This document shows, piece by piece, positions 16,954 through 25,614 of a stretch of 64,000 nucleotides of DNA. The notes beneath the pieces are model-generated. The model had not been told where the DNA came from, searched no databases, and was given only the letters and a program-made list of their open reading frames with translations. The DNA is from Pseudocolwellia sp. AS88. Lineage in GTDB: Bacteria > Pseudomonadota > Gammaproteobacteria > Enterobacterales > Alteromonadaceae. The stretch spans positions 1-64,000 of the forward strand of contig NZ_JAUPEC010000019.1 in assembly GCF_030551755.1 (NCBI RefSeq), read 5' to 3'. Position 1 is the first letter of the stretch; every line of letters starts with the position of its first letter. Position numbers and translations under genes: made by a program.

Positions 16954-18474
16954 TTAAGACTTAATAATCAACTCTGTACTCAACCCTCTTAAATGCTCAG
17001 CCTCATAAAATAGTTCGGTATCTACAATAGGGTGTTCAACTAACCATTCATTATCAAGAAACAGTGTTAATGTGTACTCAGATGCTTCTACAAGTAATGT
17101 ATACGATTCGTTAATATGGCGTTGTTGTGTTAGTAAAATACTTAAACGCACAATGATACACAGTTTCTCTAGTTTCTTTGGATCGAGTAAATACCATTGA
17201 AAGTTGCTTATATCGTTTATCTTTTTACGTTGACTGTCCACTAACCAAGCTAAAGCTTGTTGCTGTTCTTGGTTGAAGCCAGGTAAGTCGGCATGTGCAA
17301 GTATATAAGCACCATGTTTATGATAGCCTGAAGGGTTTATATCTAAGCCAATTTCATGCAAGCGCATGGTGGCTCTAAGCAATTCTTTGTAAATGTTTTT
17401 ATTTATATTCCAAGGTGCTTTAACTTGTTCAAAAATATTAAGGGCTTGCTCTTTTGCCGTATCTGTATAGCTTTCATCAATATTAAAACGTTTCATTAAA
17501 CTATTGATTGTTCTATTACGAGTATTACCTGTTTCGTTTGAATCGTCGAGTTGCTCTAATAGAACACCTTCTCGAAGGGCATATTCACAATGGCCGAACT
17601 CTTTTATTTGTAAGGTTTCCATAAGAGCAAGGGTAATGGCTACACCAGCACAAATAACAGGAACTCGGCTGTCTTTTAAGGCTTTAATATCGATGCTTTC
17701 AATGGTTTTATATTGAATAAGCTCTTTCTTAAGGTCATTAACTTGTTTTAATGTAACAGGTTGAGGAATATGCTCGTTTTGGTTTATGACTTTGTAAATC
17801 GCTTTTAATGTACCTGATGTACCTACAACTTCTTGCCATGGATGCTTTTTGAAACGTTTAACAATAGAGTCTATTTCACGTTTTGCGCCTTTAATGGCTT
17901 TTTTGAATGAGGCTTCGGTAATTAATCCGTCAGAGAAATAGTGTTGTGTAAAGCTTACACAACCCATATTTAAACTTGCTAATGCTGAGATTTCATTATC
18001 TTTACCAATAATACATTCTGTACTTCCACCACCAATATCAATGACCAAACGGGTATTTTTAGAATGTGTAAAGTTACTTACTGCCTGATAAATAAGACGC
18101 GCTTCTTCATGACCTGAAATTATTTCTATGTCGAAAGGGAATACTTTGGCGGCTTCTTTCAAGAATTGTGCGGCATTGTTAGCCTCACGTAGAGTAAAAG
18201 TTGCTACGGCTCTAAAGTTTTCTTTGGTTAAATGTTCAGTTGCTGAGGCAAGGTTGGCTAAAATGTTTACACCTCGCTCGATAGCCTCGACAGACAATGT
18301 TTTGTCTTGAGAAAGGCCATCAGCGAGTCTAGCTTGGTATTTTTCTGTATGAAGTATTTGAATATGATTATCAATGCTTCGAGCAAGCACAAAGTGAAAG
18401 CTATTAGAACCAATGTCTAATGCCGCTAAATAGTTATCGGCCGAATTATTTAACGTCGGTTCGGTTGTCGTCAT
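16954..18474 (-). CDS. ppx: Exopolyphosphatase (Ppx/GppA family)
   Basis: A 506-residue enzyme that removes terminal phosphates from polyphosphate (GppA relatives act on pppGpp). The actin-like ATPase-fold motifs are clear: ALDIGSNSFHFVLAR (about 18-32) and RLVIDIGGGSTECIIG (about 141-156), with SLNMGCVSFTQHYF after it. The C-terminal HD-like helical domain (about 315-500; RATMRLHEIGLDINP) is full length, so this is the long Ppx form; E. coli Ppx has 513 residues. It follows ppk by 15 bases on the same strand, the standard ppk-ppx operon. Confidence 0.93.
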   Translation of the reverse strand: MTTTEPTLNNSADNYLAALDIGSNSFHFVLARSIDNHIQILHTEKYQARLADGLSQDKTLSVEAIERGVNILANLASATEHLTKENFRAVATFTLREANNAAQFLKEAAKVFPFDIEIISGHEEARLIYQAVSNFTHSKNTRLVIDIGGGSTECIIGKDNEISALASLNMGCVSFTQHYFSDGLITEASFKKAIKGAKREIDSIVKRFKKHPWQEVVGTSGTLKAIYKVINQNEHIPQPVTLKQVNDLKKELIQYKTIESIDIKALKDSRVPVICAGVAITLALMETLQIKEFGHCEYALREGVLLEQLDDSNETGNTRNRTINSLMKRFNIDESYTDTAKEQALNIFEQVKAPWNINKNIYKELLRATMRLHEIGLDINPSGYHKHGAYILAHADLPGFNQEQQQALAWLVDSQRKKINDISNFQWYLLDPKKLEKLCIIVRLSILLTQQRHINESYTLLVEASEYTLTLFLDNEWLVEHPIVDTELFYEAEHLRGLSTELIIKS

Positions 18475-18489
18475 AGTGTATAAATTAAC

Positions 18490-20607
18490 TTAAGTGGATT
18501 TCATGTCTTCTATCATCATAATATCATTTTTTTCTTCTGCAACTAAATATTCATGAATAGCTAATTGAGATCTTATTTTAGTTTTATTGCTGTTGGTTAC
18601 ATACTTGTTACTGTTATTTTTATCAATAACACGAGCTTTTACATTATCTTTAAAATGTAGCTCAATAATGTGCATGATGCGGTTTTTTAAAGTTTCATCA
18701 TAAATAGGGCAACCCACTTCAACTCGGTGGTCTATGTTTCTTTCCATCCAATCGCCTGAGGTAATAAAAACCAGTTTATCGCCTTGATTATGAAAGATCA
18801 TAACGCGTGGATGTTCTAAGTAAGAGTCGACAATAGAAATAACTTTAATATTGCTACTTTGATCTTTAACACCTGGAATTAATGAACACATACCGCGAAC
18901 GATCAATCTTATTTTTACGCCTGATTGACTTGCTGAATAAAGCTTGTTAATTAAACTTTTATCAACAAGATTGTTAAGTTTTAGCGTGATTTCGGCTTTT
19001 TTGTTATCTTTAGCTGCTTGTATTTCATTCTCAATTAATTGATTTAATCGTCTTCTTGAGGTTAAAGGAGAAACAATAAGGTGGTTAAAGCGAAAGCGCT
19101 TATAACTGTGAGAAATAAATGAAAATACGTTGTCTACTTCTTGGCAGATTTCTTTATGTTTAGTAAATAAAGCAAAGTCAGTATAAATTCTCGCATTGCT
19201 TTCATGGAAGTTACCTGTGCCTATGTGAGCATATTTTACTAATTTTTCGTTTTCTAATCGGGTAATAATACAAAGTTTAGAGTGGACTTTAAGGGTTTCG
19301 ATGCCAAACTCGACATGAATACCTGCGTCTTTCATTAATTTTGCCCAGCCGATATTGGCTTCTTCATCAAAACGCGCTTTTAACTCAACAACAACCGTTA
19401 CTTTTTTACCATTTTTAACTGCTTCGATAAGTGATTGAATAATTCTTGAGTTTTTAGCGACTCGATAAATATTAATTTTAACTTCACGCACTAATGGATC
19501 GTAAGACGCTTGGCGAACAAACTCGGTAAAATGTCTGAACTTATGATACGGATAATAAAGTAAAATATCGTTCTGGGTTATCGCATCAAATACAGATGGG
19601 AATGCGCTGAATCGTTGCGAGTCTAATGCTTTAAGTTTTTCTCTTTCTAATTCTTTGTCACCAAGGTTTGGAAACTTAATAAAGTCTTTAAAATGGCGAT
19701 AACGAACACCTGGTACTAGGTTATCTAATTCTCTTATTTTTAGCGATTTACGTAAAAAGTGCAGCATATAAGCAGGCATTTTTTCGTCGTGAACTAGCCG
19801 GACTAAATCTGCTTTTAAACGTTGCTTTATGCCTTTAGACATTTGGTCAAGTAGGCTTTCATCTAGTTCATCTGTAAGATTGTATTCTGCATCTCGTGTA
19901 AGTTTCATTGAATAAGCATCAATACTGTCGTATTCAAATACACCATTAAACAGACGGTCTATAAAGAAAAGTACAATGTCATCTAATAATACAACTTGTT
20001 TATCTTGGTTTTCAGGTTCAGTAGGTAAAATAATAAAACGATCAATATCGTAACGAGGGATTTCTACTAAACAGAATTGATTGTCTTCACCTTTATTTAG
20101 GGACACTAAAAAGTAGATTGCATCATCATCTATACATGAAGATAACTGAGTTTTATTATTAATAATAATAGGCGTGATGTGGCGAATAATACGATTATCA
20201 AAATATTCGTTTAACCAGTCTTTTTGAGCTGATGATAACTTGTTTTTAAAAACACTATTGGTTGGATCATTAAAGATTATATTGATACGTTTCTTTTTGA
20301 TCTCGTCAAATATTTTATCGGCTTCACTCTTAAATCGCGCCGTTAATGCATTAACTTTATTAATGATATTACTATGTAAAGTATTCCATTCATTAGTTGG
20401 GCTTTCTTGAGCGGTTTCTAAAATAGCGCTGCGACGAATATTGGCGACACGTACTCGGAAAAATTCATCTAAGTTGGCTGAATATATTCCTAAAAATCGT
20501 ATTCTATCAACAATAGGTACTGTTTCGTCTGCGGCTTCTTGTAGTACTCTTTCGTTGAAAGATAGCCAGCTTAGCTCTTTATCAAAATATGTCGTCATAT
20601 TGCTCAT
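18490..20607 (-). CDS. ppk: Polyphosphate kinase 1
   Basis: A 705-residue enzyme making polyphosphate from ATP. The N-terminal domain opens with YFDKELSWLSFNERVLQEA (about 6-24); the phospholipase-D-like catalytic core has KVHSKLCIITR near residue 445 and HIGTGNFHESNARIYTDF near 465, holding the phosphorylated and acid histidines. Length and order fit the PPK1 family. It is first in the ppk-ppx operon. Upstream, at 20647-20664, GTTACTGATTTATTACGA matches an inverted PHO box at about 13 of 18 positions, so phosphate control is possible but weakly supported. Together with pst and pit this window covers phosphate uptake and storage. Confidence 0.95.
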   Translation of the reverse strand: MSNMTTYFDKELSWLSFNERVLQEAADETVPIVDRIRFLGIYSANLDEFFRVRVANIRRSAILETAQESPTNEWNTLHSNIINKVNALTARFKSEADKIFDEIKKKRINIIFNDPTNSVFKNKLSSAQKDWLNEYFDNRIIRHITPIIINNKTQLSSCIDDDAIYFLVSLNKGEDNQFCLVEIPRYDIDRFIILPTEPENQDKQVVLLDDIVLFFIDRLFNGVFEYDSIDAYSMKLTRDAEYNLTDELDESLLDQMSKGIKQRLKADLVRLVHDEKMPAYMLHFLRKSLKIRELDNLVPGVRYRHFKDFIKFPNLGDKELEREKLKALDSQRFSAFPSVFDAITQNDILLYYPYHKFRHFTEFVRQASYDPLVREVKINIYRVAKNSRIIQSLIEAVKNGKKVTVVVELKARFDEEANIGWAKLMKDAGIHVEFGIETLKVHSKLCIITRLENEKLVKYAHIGTGNFHESNARIYTDFALFTKHKEICQEVDNVFSFISHSYKRFRFNHLIVSPLTSRRRLNQLIENEIQAAKDNKKAEITLKLNNLVDKSLINKLYSASQSGVKIRLIVRGMCSLIPGVKDQSSNIKVISIVDSYLEHPRVMIFHNQGDKLVFITSGDWMERNIDHRVEVGCPIYDETLKNRIMHIIELHFKDNVKARVIDKNNSNKYVTNSNKTKIRSQLAIHEYLVAEEKNDIMMIEDMKST

Positions 20608-20698
20608 TTCTACCCTAATAACAAATCATGAGTATAGGGAGTTCTTGTTACTGATTTATTACGATATTTACTCAAAATATGTTGTGGGGAATTCAATC

Positions 20699-20720
20699 AC
20701 CATAAAGTAAATTATGGTGT
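20699..20720. terminator. Hairpin after the GcvR-like gene
   Basis: CACCATAA and TTATGGTG form a perfect eight-base stem immediately downstream of the minus-strand stop at 20728. On the minus strand the T-run is lacking; on the plus strand TTTTATATTT follows. It may be an RNA 3' end or a site before ppk. Confidence 0.45.
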
Positions 20721-20727
20721 TTTATAT

Positions 20728-21225
20728 TTAGCGAGTTACATCAACCATCAGATCGTCAGCTAGACTTTCTATCGTATCTATTAGGTCATGGATTTGTTGC
20801 GAGTCGATAGTTACTGTAACTTTTGCTTTAAATAATTCTTGTCCGCTATGTGGGGCTATTTCTGTTTCACTTACCACTTTTATTAAGTTACCGCCTTGTT
20901 TATGAATAATAGATGACACTTCTTGGATAATGCCTTCTCGATCATTTGCTGTGATCTCTAAAACAATACTCGGTTGAATTTGATCCCGCCCGTTATCACT
21001 TATTTTTATGTTACTTTCTAAACCTTCAATGTCATTTAAGGCATCGATTAACCCTTGGCTTTTAGCTGCTTCAACAGCCACTTCAATAGCACCTGTAAAG
21101 TAGCCTGACATATGGTTTAAGCTACTACTTTGCCAATTACCATTGTGCTGACGAACAACATTTGAAATTGTGTCTACTAATCCGGGACGGTCTAAGCTAA
21201 TAAAAGAAATGATTAAATTTTTCAT
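20728..21225 (-). CDS. GcvR-like double-ACT-domain regulator
   Basis: A 165-residue protein made of two ACT domains (about 3-72 and 85-160; FISLDRPGLVDTISNVVRQHNGN and ITANDREGIIQEVSSIIHKQGGN). This is the architecture of GcvR, which binds glycine and restrains GcvA at the glycine-cleavage operon. E. coli GcvR is 190 residues, so this is a little short. No gcv gene is near, so the regulatory target is inferred from family only; another amino-acid-sensing role is possible. Confidence 0.75.
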   Translation of the reverse strand: MKNLIISFISLDRPGLVDTISNVVRQHNGNWQSSSLNHMSGYFTGAIEVAVEAAKSQGLIDALNDIEGLESNIKISDNGRDQIQPSIVLEITANDREGIIQEVSSIIHKQGGNLIKVVSETEIAPHSGQELFKAKVTVTIDSQQIHDLIDTIESLADDLMVDVTR

Positions 21226-21288
21226 GTTGTTTCCTTGTTATTCAGGATTATTTTTAGGGGAAAACTAAGTTATGTTTATAAAGTTAAG

Positions 21289-21663
21289 TTATTCGTTTGA
21301 ATAACTTAACTCAGATAATTCTTTATTGAGTTGTTTACTATCGCCTAGGTTTAACTCTATTAAACGACGTAAAATTGAAATGCTTTCAAGGTCGATTGCA
21401 TTGCAGTCTAATCCTATTTCTCTATTTGCTTCATCGGAATTCACATGCACAACAGTAACTTGCATTGTGATTTTTGAATCAGCATCAAGTGAGAACTCTA
21501 ATAAACCTGTTTGGTTTACTTGTGGGGGAATATCTACATTGCACTTTATTAATGCACCAGATATCGAAATGTCATGAAGTGATACAGGATATTCTGTTTT
21601 ATCGATTGTTAACTTAGCATCGAGTGAAAACAATATACGTGTGAATGTTCTTCTATTTTCCAT
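21289..21663 (-). CDS. PilZ-domain protein (cyclic di-GMP receptor candidate)
   Basis: A 124-residue single-domain PilZ protein. The cyclic di-GMP motifs are present: RRTFTR at the N-terminus (RxxxR) and DISISGAL (D/NxSxxG) about 30 residues later, followed by the beta barrel. I chose the ATG at 21663, with GAG upstream; a TTG at 21675 would add MSNA in front. It is a plausible effector for the diguanylate cyclase at 3663, but no direct link is shown. A perfect 12-base hairpin (21282-21311, AGTTAAGTTATT with AATAACTTAACT) overlaps its stop codon and could end the transcript. Confidence 0.85.
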   Translation of the reverse strand: MENRRTFTRILFSLDAKLTIDKTEYPVSLHDISISGALIKCNVDIPPQVNQTGLLEFSLDADSKITMQVTVVHVNSDEANREIGLDCNAIDLESISILRRLIELNLGDSKQLNKELSELSYSNE

Positions 21664-22062
21664 AGCGTTACTCAAAAGAATTTCTTAGTAACTTTAGCAT
21701 AGACTTTTTGTTTGAATTTTGAAATAGAATAAGAAAATATAAATTAAGGATGAAATCTAACCGTTATATAGGCTAATTTGTTGATTTGAAATATTAAAAA
21801 TTAAAGAAAAACTGAAAACTTGAAAGCGCTTCTTTGATATTAATAAATGATGAGAGATAGTTATTTTGTGGCCAGATATGGCTGAACTAGAGCACCATTT
21901 ATTATGCTAGGAAGAACAAAACATTAATAATGTGTAGGCAATAAAAAAGGCACATAACTATGTGCCTTGTTAGGATCTGATGTAGCTTGAATAGGATAGG
22001 GTCTATTGATCTTTGATCTTTAAATTTTATTCAATTTAAAACAGATTTAATGACCTTAGTGA
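21664..22062. other. Intergenic region upstream of pilZ, downstream of ettA
   Basis: About 400 AT-rich bases without a gene. It holds the ettA terminator at 21941-21968, a short TTTAAATT/AATTTAAA hairpin near 22019-22040, and presumably the leftward promoter of the PilZ gene. Nothing else is evident. Confidence 0.6.
21941..21968 (-). terminator. Intrinsic terminator of ettA
   Basis: Read on the minus strand, AAGGCACA pairs with TGTGCCTT around a six-base loop and runs into TTTTTTATT. It lies about 95 bases after the ettA stop. Confidence 0.8.
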
Positions 22063-23736
22063 TTAGCCTATTTTTTTGTACTTAATTCTATGAGGTTCAA
22101 TTGCCGCAGAACCCAATGTTTTCTTCAACCATGCATCGTATTCAGTAAAGTTACCTTCGAAGAAGTTAACTTGTCCTTCATCACGGTAATCAAGAATATG
22201 TGTTGCGATTCTATCTAGGAACCAACGGTCATGGGAAATAACCATAGCACAACCAGGGAATTCTAAAATAGCTTCTTCTAAAGCACGTAATGTTTCAACA
22301 TCTAGATCATTGGTTGGTTCATCAAGTAGCAATAAGTTACCACCAGTTTTAACTAATTTAGCTAAATGAACGCGGTTACGTTCACCACCAGATAAGTCTT
22401 TAATAAACTTCTGTTGGTCGTTACCTTTAAAGTTAAAACGGCTACAGTAGGCACGTGCTGGAATTTCATAAGTACCGATTTCTATAATGTCGTTACCTTC
22501 TGAAATTTCTTGGAAAACTGTGTTGTTTTCGCCCATGTTGTCTCTGAATTGATCAACACTTGCTAGTTTAACTGTTTCGCCTAATTCAGCTGAACCACCA
22601 TTTGCTTCTTCAGCACCTGATAGTATTTTGAATAAGGTGGATTTACCTGCACCGTTAGCACCAATAATCCCAACAATAGCACCTTTAGGAACACTAAAGC
22701 TTAAGTCGTCAATTAAAACTCTATCACCAAACGATTTAGTTAAGTTCTTAACTTCTAAAACTTTATCACCTAAACGTGGTCCAGGTGGAATGTAAAGCTC
22801 ATTCGTTTCGTTACGTTTTTGATGATCTTGATTGTTAAGCTCTTCAAATCTTGCCATACGCGCTTTGCTTTTAGCTTGACGTGCTTTTGGATTTGAACGA
22901 ACCCATTCTAATTCTTGCTTAATGGTTTTTTGTAGAGCATTTTCGCTCTTAGATTCTTGTTGTAAACGAGCATCTTTTTGTTCTAACCAAGAAGAGTAGT
23001 TACCTTCCCATGGAATACCGTGGCCTCTATCAAGTTCTAGAATCCAACCAGCAACATTATCTAAGAAGTATCTATCATGGGTAATTGCCACAACAGTACC
23101 AGGGTATTCATGTAAGAAACGCTCTAACCAAGCTACAGATTCTGCATCTAAATGGTTGGTTGGTTCATCAAGTAATAACATGTCTGGTTTTTGTAGAAGC
23201 AAGTGACATAAAGCTACACGACGACGTTCACCACCACTTAGTACAGCAATTTTTTGATCCCACTCAGGTAATCTAAGTGCATCTGCTGCACGCTCTAAAA
23301 CGTTATCAATGTTATGTCCATCTTGACTGTTAATGATGTCTTCTAGTTGACCTTGCTCTTTAGCTAATGCGTCAAAGTCTGCGCCTTCTTCAGCGTATTC
23401 GTTATACACCTGATCTAAACGCGCTATTGCATTTTTTACTTCTGAAACAGCTTCTTCAACGACTTCACGAACTGTTTTGCTTTCATCTAATTGTGGCTCT
23501 TGTGGTAAGTAACCAATGTTAGTTCCAGCAAGTGCGCTCGCTTCACCTTCAAACTCTTTATCTATACCTGCCATAATTCGAAGTAAAGTTGATTTACCAG
23601 AACCGTTCAAACCTAAAACACCAATTTTAGCGCCAGGGAAAAATGATAAAGAAATGTCTTTTAAAATAGTACGCTTAGGAGGAACCACTTTAGAAACGCG
23701 GTTCATCGAGAAAATAAACTTATCTGGTAATGCCAT
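22063..23736 (-). CDS. ettA: Energy-dependent translational throttle protein EttA (ABC-F)
   Basis: A 557-residue soluble ABC-F ATPase (E. coli EttA has 555) that binds the ribosomal E site and gates the first elongation steps by ATP level. It has two nucleotide-binding domains: Walker A GLNGSGKST (about 43-51) and GANGAGKST (about 356-364), signatures LSGGERRRVAL and LSGGERNRVHL, Walker B LLLDEPTNHLDAES and LLLDEPTNDLDVET. The EttA arm and P-site linker (QKDARLQQESKSENAL to KARMARFEELNNQ) lie between them. Transcribed alone, with its own terminator at 21941. Confidence 0.96.
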   Translation of the reverse strand: MALPDKFIFSMNRVSKVVPPKRTILKDISLSFFPGAKIGVLGLNGSGKSTLLRIMAGIDKEFEGEASALAGTNIGYLPQEPQLDESKTVREVVEEAVSEVKNAIARLDQVYNEYAEEGADFDALAKEQGQLEDIINSQDGHNIDNVLERAADALRLPEWDQKIAVLSGGERRRVALCHLLLQKPDMLLLDEPTNHLDAESVAWLERFLHEYPGTVVAITHDRYFLDNVAGWILELDRGHGIPWEGNYSSWLEQKDARLQQESKSENALQKTIKQELEWVRSNPKARQAKSKARMARFEELNNQDHQKRNETNELYIPPGPRLGDKVLEVKNLTKSFGDRVLIDDLSFSVPKGAIVGIIGANGAGKSTLFKILSGAEEANGGSAELGETVKLASVDQFRDNMGENNTVFQEISEGNDIIEIGTYEIPARAYCSRFNFKGNDQQKFIKDLSGGERNRVHLAKLVKTGGNLLLLDEPTNDLDVETLRALEEAILEFPGCAMVISHDRWFLDRIATHILDYRDEGQVNFFEGNFTEYDAWLKKTLGSAAIEPHRIKYKKIG

Positions 23737-23995
23737 GAAAAACCTTTTATTGGGTTAAAAGTGAGTGAAACAAACATCAACTCATTTTCACGAGTTTTGT
23801 TAATAATATTAAGTAGGCTTATTTTAGGTTAATACGCCTGTATTTAGCAAATAGGTTTGAGTGCCTTATTGCTTAATTTTTCTTTTATTGACCAGGTTAA
23901 GTTATTGGGGGCTTTGGGGGATTTATCAATATGGATTCTCTAGATAAGGAACCATCTTTATCCTCAAGTGTGTTTATATCTGCGCCCTTAAATGG

Positions 23996-24012
23996 TGCGT
24001 TTTTATGGTGCA
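23996..24012 (+). promoter_or_regulatory. Candidate NtrC-binding site upstream of the nitrate operon
   Basis: TGCGTTTTTATGGTGCA matches the NtrC consensus TGCACYAWWWTRGTGCA at 14 of 17 positions. A second GGTGCG half-site overlaps it on the left. It lies about 190 bases before the predicted transcription start from the sigma-54 promoter, a normal enhancer distance. Confidence 0.6.
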
Positions 24013-24173
24013 TTGTTTAAATAGCTCTCGTAAATATCTCTCGTTATTACTTAATAAATTGGTTGTTTATTACTTACTGAACTTAATATTTACACTCATA
24101 AATCCTTTTAATTCAATAGCTTTTTAGGTTTTTGTGCTTTTATCTAACAGTATTCATATCGTGTTACAGATAA

Positions 24174-24189
24174 TGGCATATATAGTGCT
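24174..24189 (+). promoter_or_regulatory. Sigma-54 promoter of the nitrate assimilation operon
   Basis: TGGCATATATAGTGCT has the required GG (24175-24176) and GC (24187-24188) exactly ten bases apart and is close to TGGCAC-N5-TTGCA. The ATG of the first gene is about 55 bases downstream. With the NtrC site upstream, this implies activation in nitrogen limitation. Confidence 0.72.
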
Positions 24190-24244
24190 ATTACCTTGAT
24201 AGAAATTAAAGTTATTAGTTCGTCATATCGATTCAAGGTTTACT

Positions 24245-25570
24245 ATGAATATAAATCACAGCGCATCAACGTTTAGAAAGCCCATCTTAGTTATCATCGG
24301 AAACGGGATGGCTACTGGGCGTTTATTAGACGAAATATTGAGTCGCACGCCTGATAAATTCGATATTAAAGTAATAGGTAAAGAACCTTTTGGTAGCTAT
24401 AACCGAATTATGTTGTCGTCGGTATTAGCGGGTGAAACAAATGTAGATGGCATCATTCAAAAAACACCACAATGGTATGAAGATAATTCAATTGAGTTTT
24501 TAAGCGATACCATTGTTTCTTATATTGATAGTGATAACAAAAATCTTGCTTTACAAAATAATCAAACGCCTGATGTAGAACTGTTAATGCCATACGATAA
24601 ATTGGTTATTGCTGTAGGTTCTCGATCGGCAAAAATTCCAGCAAAAAATCAAAACATAGAAGGTATTTTCAATTTTAGAGATATAAAAGATACCGAAAAA
24701 ATTCAGGCATTTACAACACAAAAGCCTGATGCACTACATCAAGAAAAAAATGCTCTCGTGATAGGTGGTGGTCTACTAGGTTTAGAGGCTGCTTATGGCT
24801 TGGCTGTTAGCGGCGTAAATGTAACGTTAGTGCATCGCAATAAATGGTTGCTAAACCGTCAGTTGGATGAAGTATCTGGCACTATGCTGCGAGATGTTAT
24901 GGCAGCTAAAAATATTAACTTTGTTTTAGGTTGTGAGGTTGTTGAATTTACCCATTCAATAAATGCTGCTGGCGAAAAGGTTATATCTGGCGCTTTACTA
25001 ACAAGCGGGCAAGTATTGAATGCACAGCTTTGTGTTATCGCCACAGGAATTACTCCTAATAAAGAATTAGCTGCCAGTGCTGATATTGAGATGGAACGAG
25101 CGATTATTGTAAACGACTACATGCAAACCAGTAATGAACACATTAGTGCGCTAGGAGAATGTTGTCAGCACAGAAACTCAACCTTTGGTTTGGTTGATCC
25201 TATCTGGAGCCAATGTAAAACCTTAGCCGAACGTTTATGTAATGGGCACTTGTCTGCTTTTGCTAATACTCCTGTACCAACCAAATTAAAAGTATCAGGG
25301 ATTCAGTTGTTTTCTGCTGGTGTGGTTGAGTCATCTGAAACAACACAAACCTACGTCCTTACAGACAAGAAATCATTTATTTATAGAAAAATTATTGTTG
25401 AGAATGATGTAATTGTTGGCGTTCTACTTTTTGGAAATGTGAGTTCAGGCATGGCTTATTTCGACATGATGTTGAACAGGAAGAAAGTCTCGCACGCTAT
25501 GCCTAACTTAGTTATGGGGCATGAGTTTATGCCTGCTGAAGTGAAAGACTCACTTATTATTGCAGCTTAA
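24245..25570 (+). CDS. FAD/NAD(P)H oxidoreductase for assimilatory nitrate reduction (NasC/NirB N-terminal type)
   Basis: A 441-residue flavoprotein. FAD-binding GNGMATGRLLDEIL (about 18-31) and FGSYNRIMLSSVLAGE are the opening of NirB-type reductases; a second Rossmann motif, VIGGGLLGLEAAYGL (about 176-190), binds NAD(P)H; VIATGITPN follows near residue 265. It lacks the [2Fe-2S] and sirohaem parts of full NirB, so it is not a nitrite reductase. Its position 44 bases before nasA suggests that it passes electrons from NAD(P)H to NasA, like Klebsiella NasC. A good AAGG precedes the ATG. It is the first gene of the sigma-54 operon. Confidence 0.82.
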   Translation: MNINHSASTFRKPILVIIGNGMATGRLLDEILSRTPDKFDIKVIGKEPFGSYNRIMLSSVLAGETNVDGIIQKTPQWYEDNSIEFLSDTIVSYIDSDNKNLALQNNQTPDVELLMPYDKLVIAVGSRSAKIPAKNQNIEGIFNFRDIKDTEKIQAFTTQKPDALHQEKNALVIGGGLLGLEAAYGLAVSGVNVTLVHRNKWLLNRQLDEVSGTMLRDVMAAKNINFVLGCEVVEFTHSINAAGEKVISGALLTSGQVLNAQLCVIATGITPNKELAASADIEMERAIIVNDYMQTSNEHISALGECCQHRNSTFGLVDPIWSQCKTLAERLCNGHLSAFANTPVPTKLKVSGIQLFSAGVVESSETTQTYVLTDKKSFIYRKIIVENDVIVGVLLFGNVSSGMAYFDMMLNRKKVSHAMPNLVMGHEFMPAEVKDSLIIAA

Positions 25571-25614
25571 TTTTTTATAAAGCCTTCGCAGAGACTTAGA
25601 TTTTAGAGAGTGAA

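Noticed and set aside
20647-20664. PHO box upstream of ppk
   Set aside because: Only about 13 of 18 positions match and no well-placed -10 element follows; mentioned only as a possibility in the ppk entry.
23981-23999. Second NtrC site TGCGCCCTTAAATGGTGCG
   Set aside because: The half-sites fit but the spacing is two bases too long; only the overlapping site at 23996 was kept.
24245-25570. Nitrite reductase large subunit NirB
   Set aside because: Only the N-terminal FAD/NAD(P)H part is present; the iron-sulphur and sirohaem domains are absent and the frame is intact at both ends.
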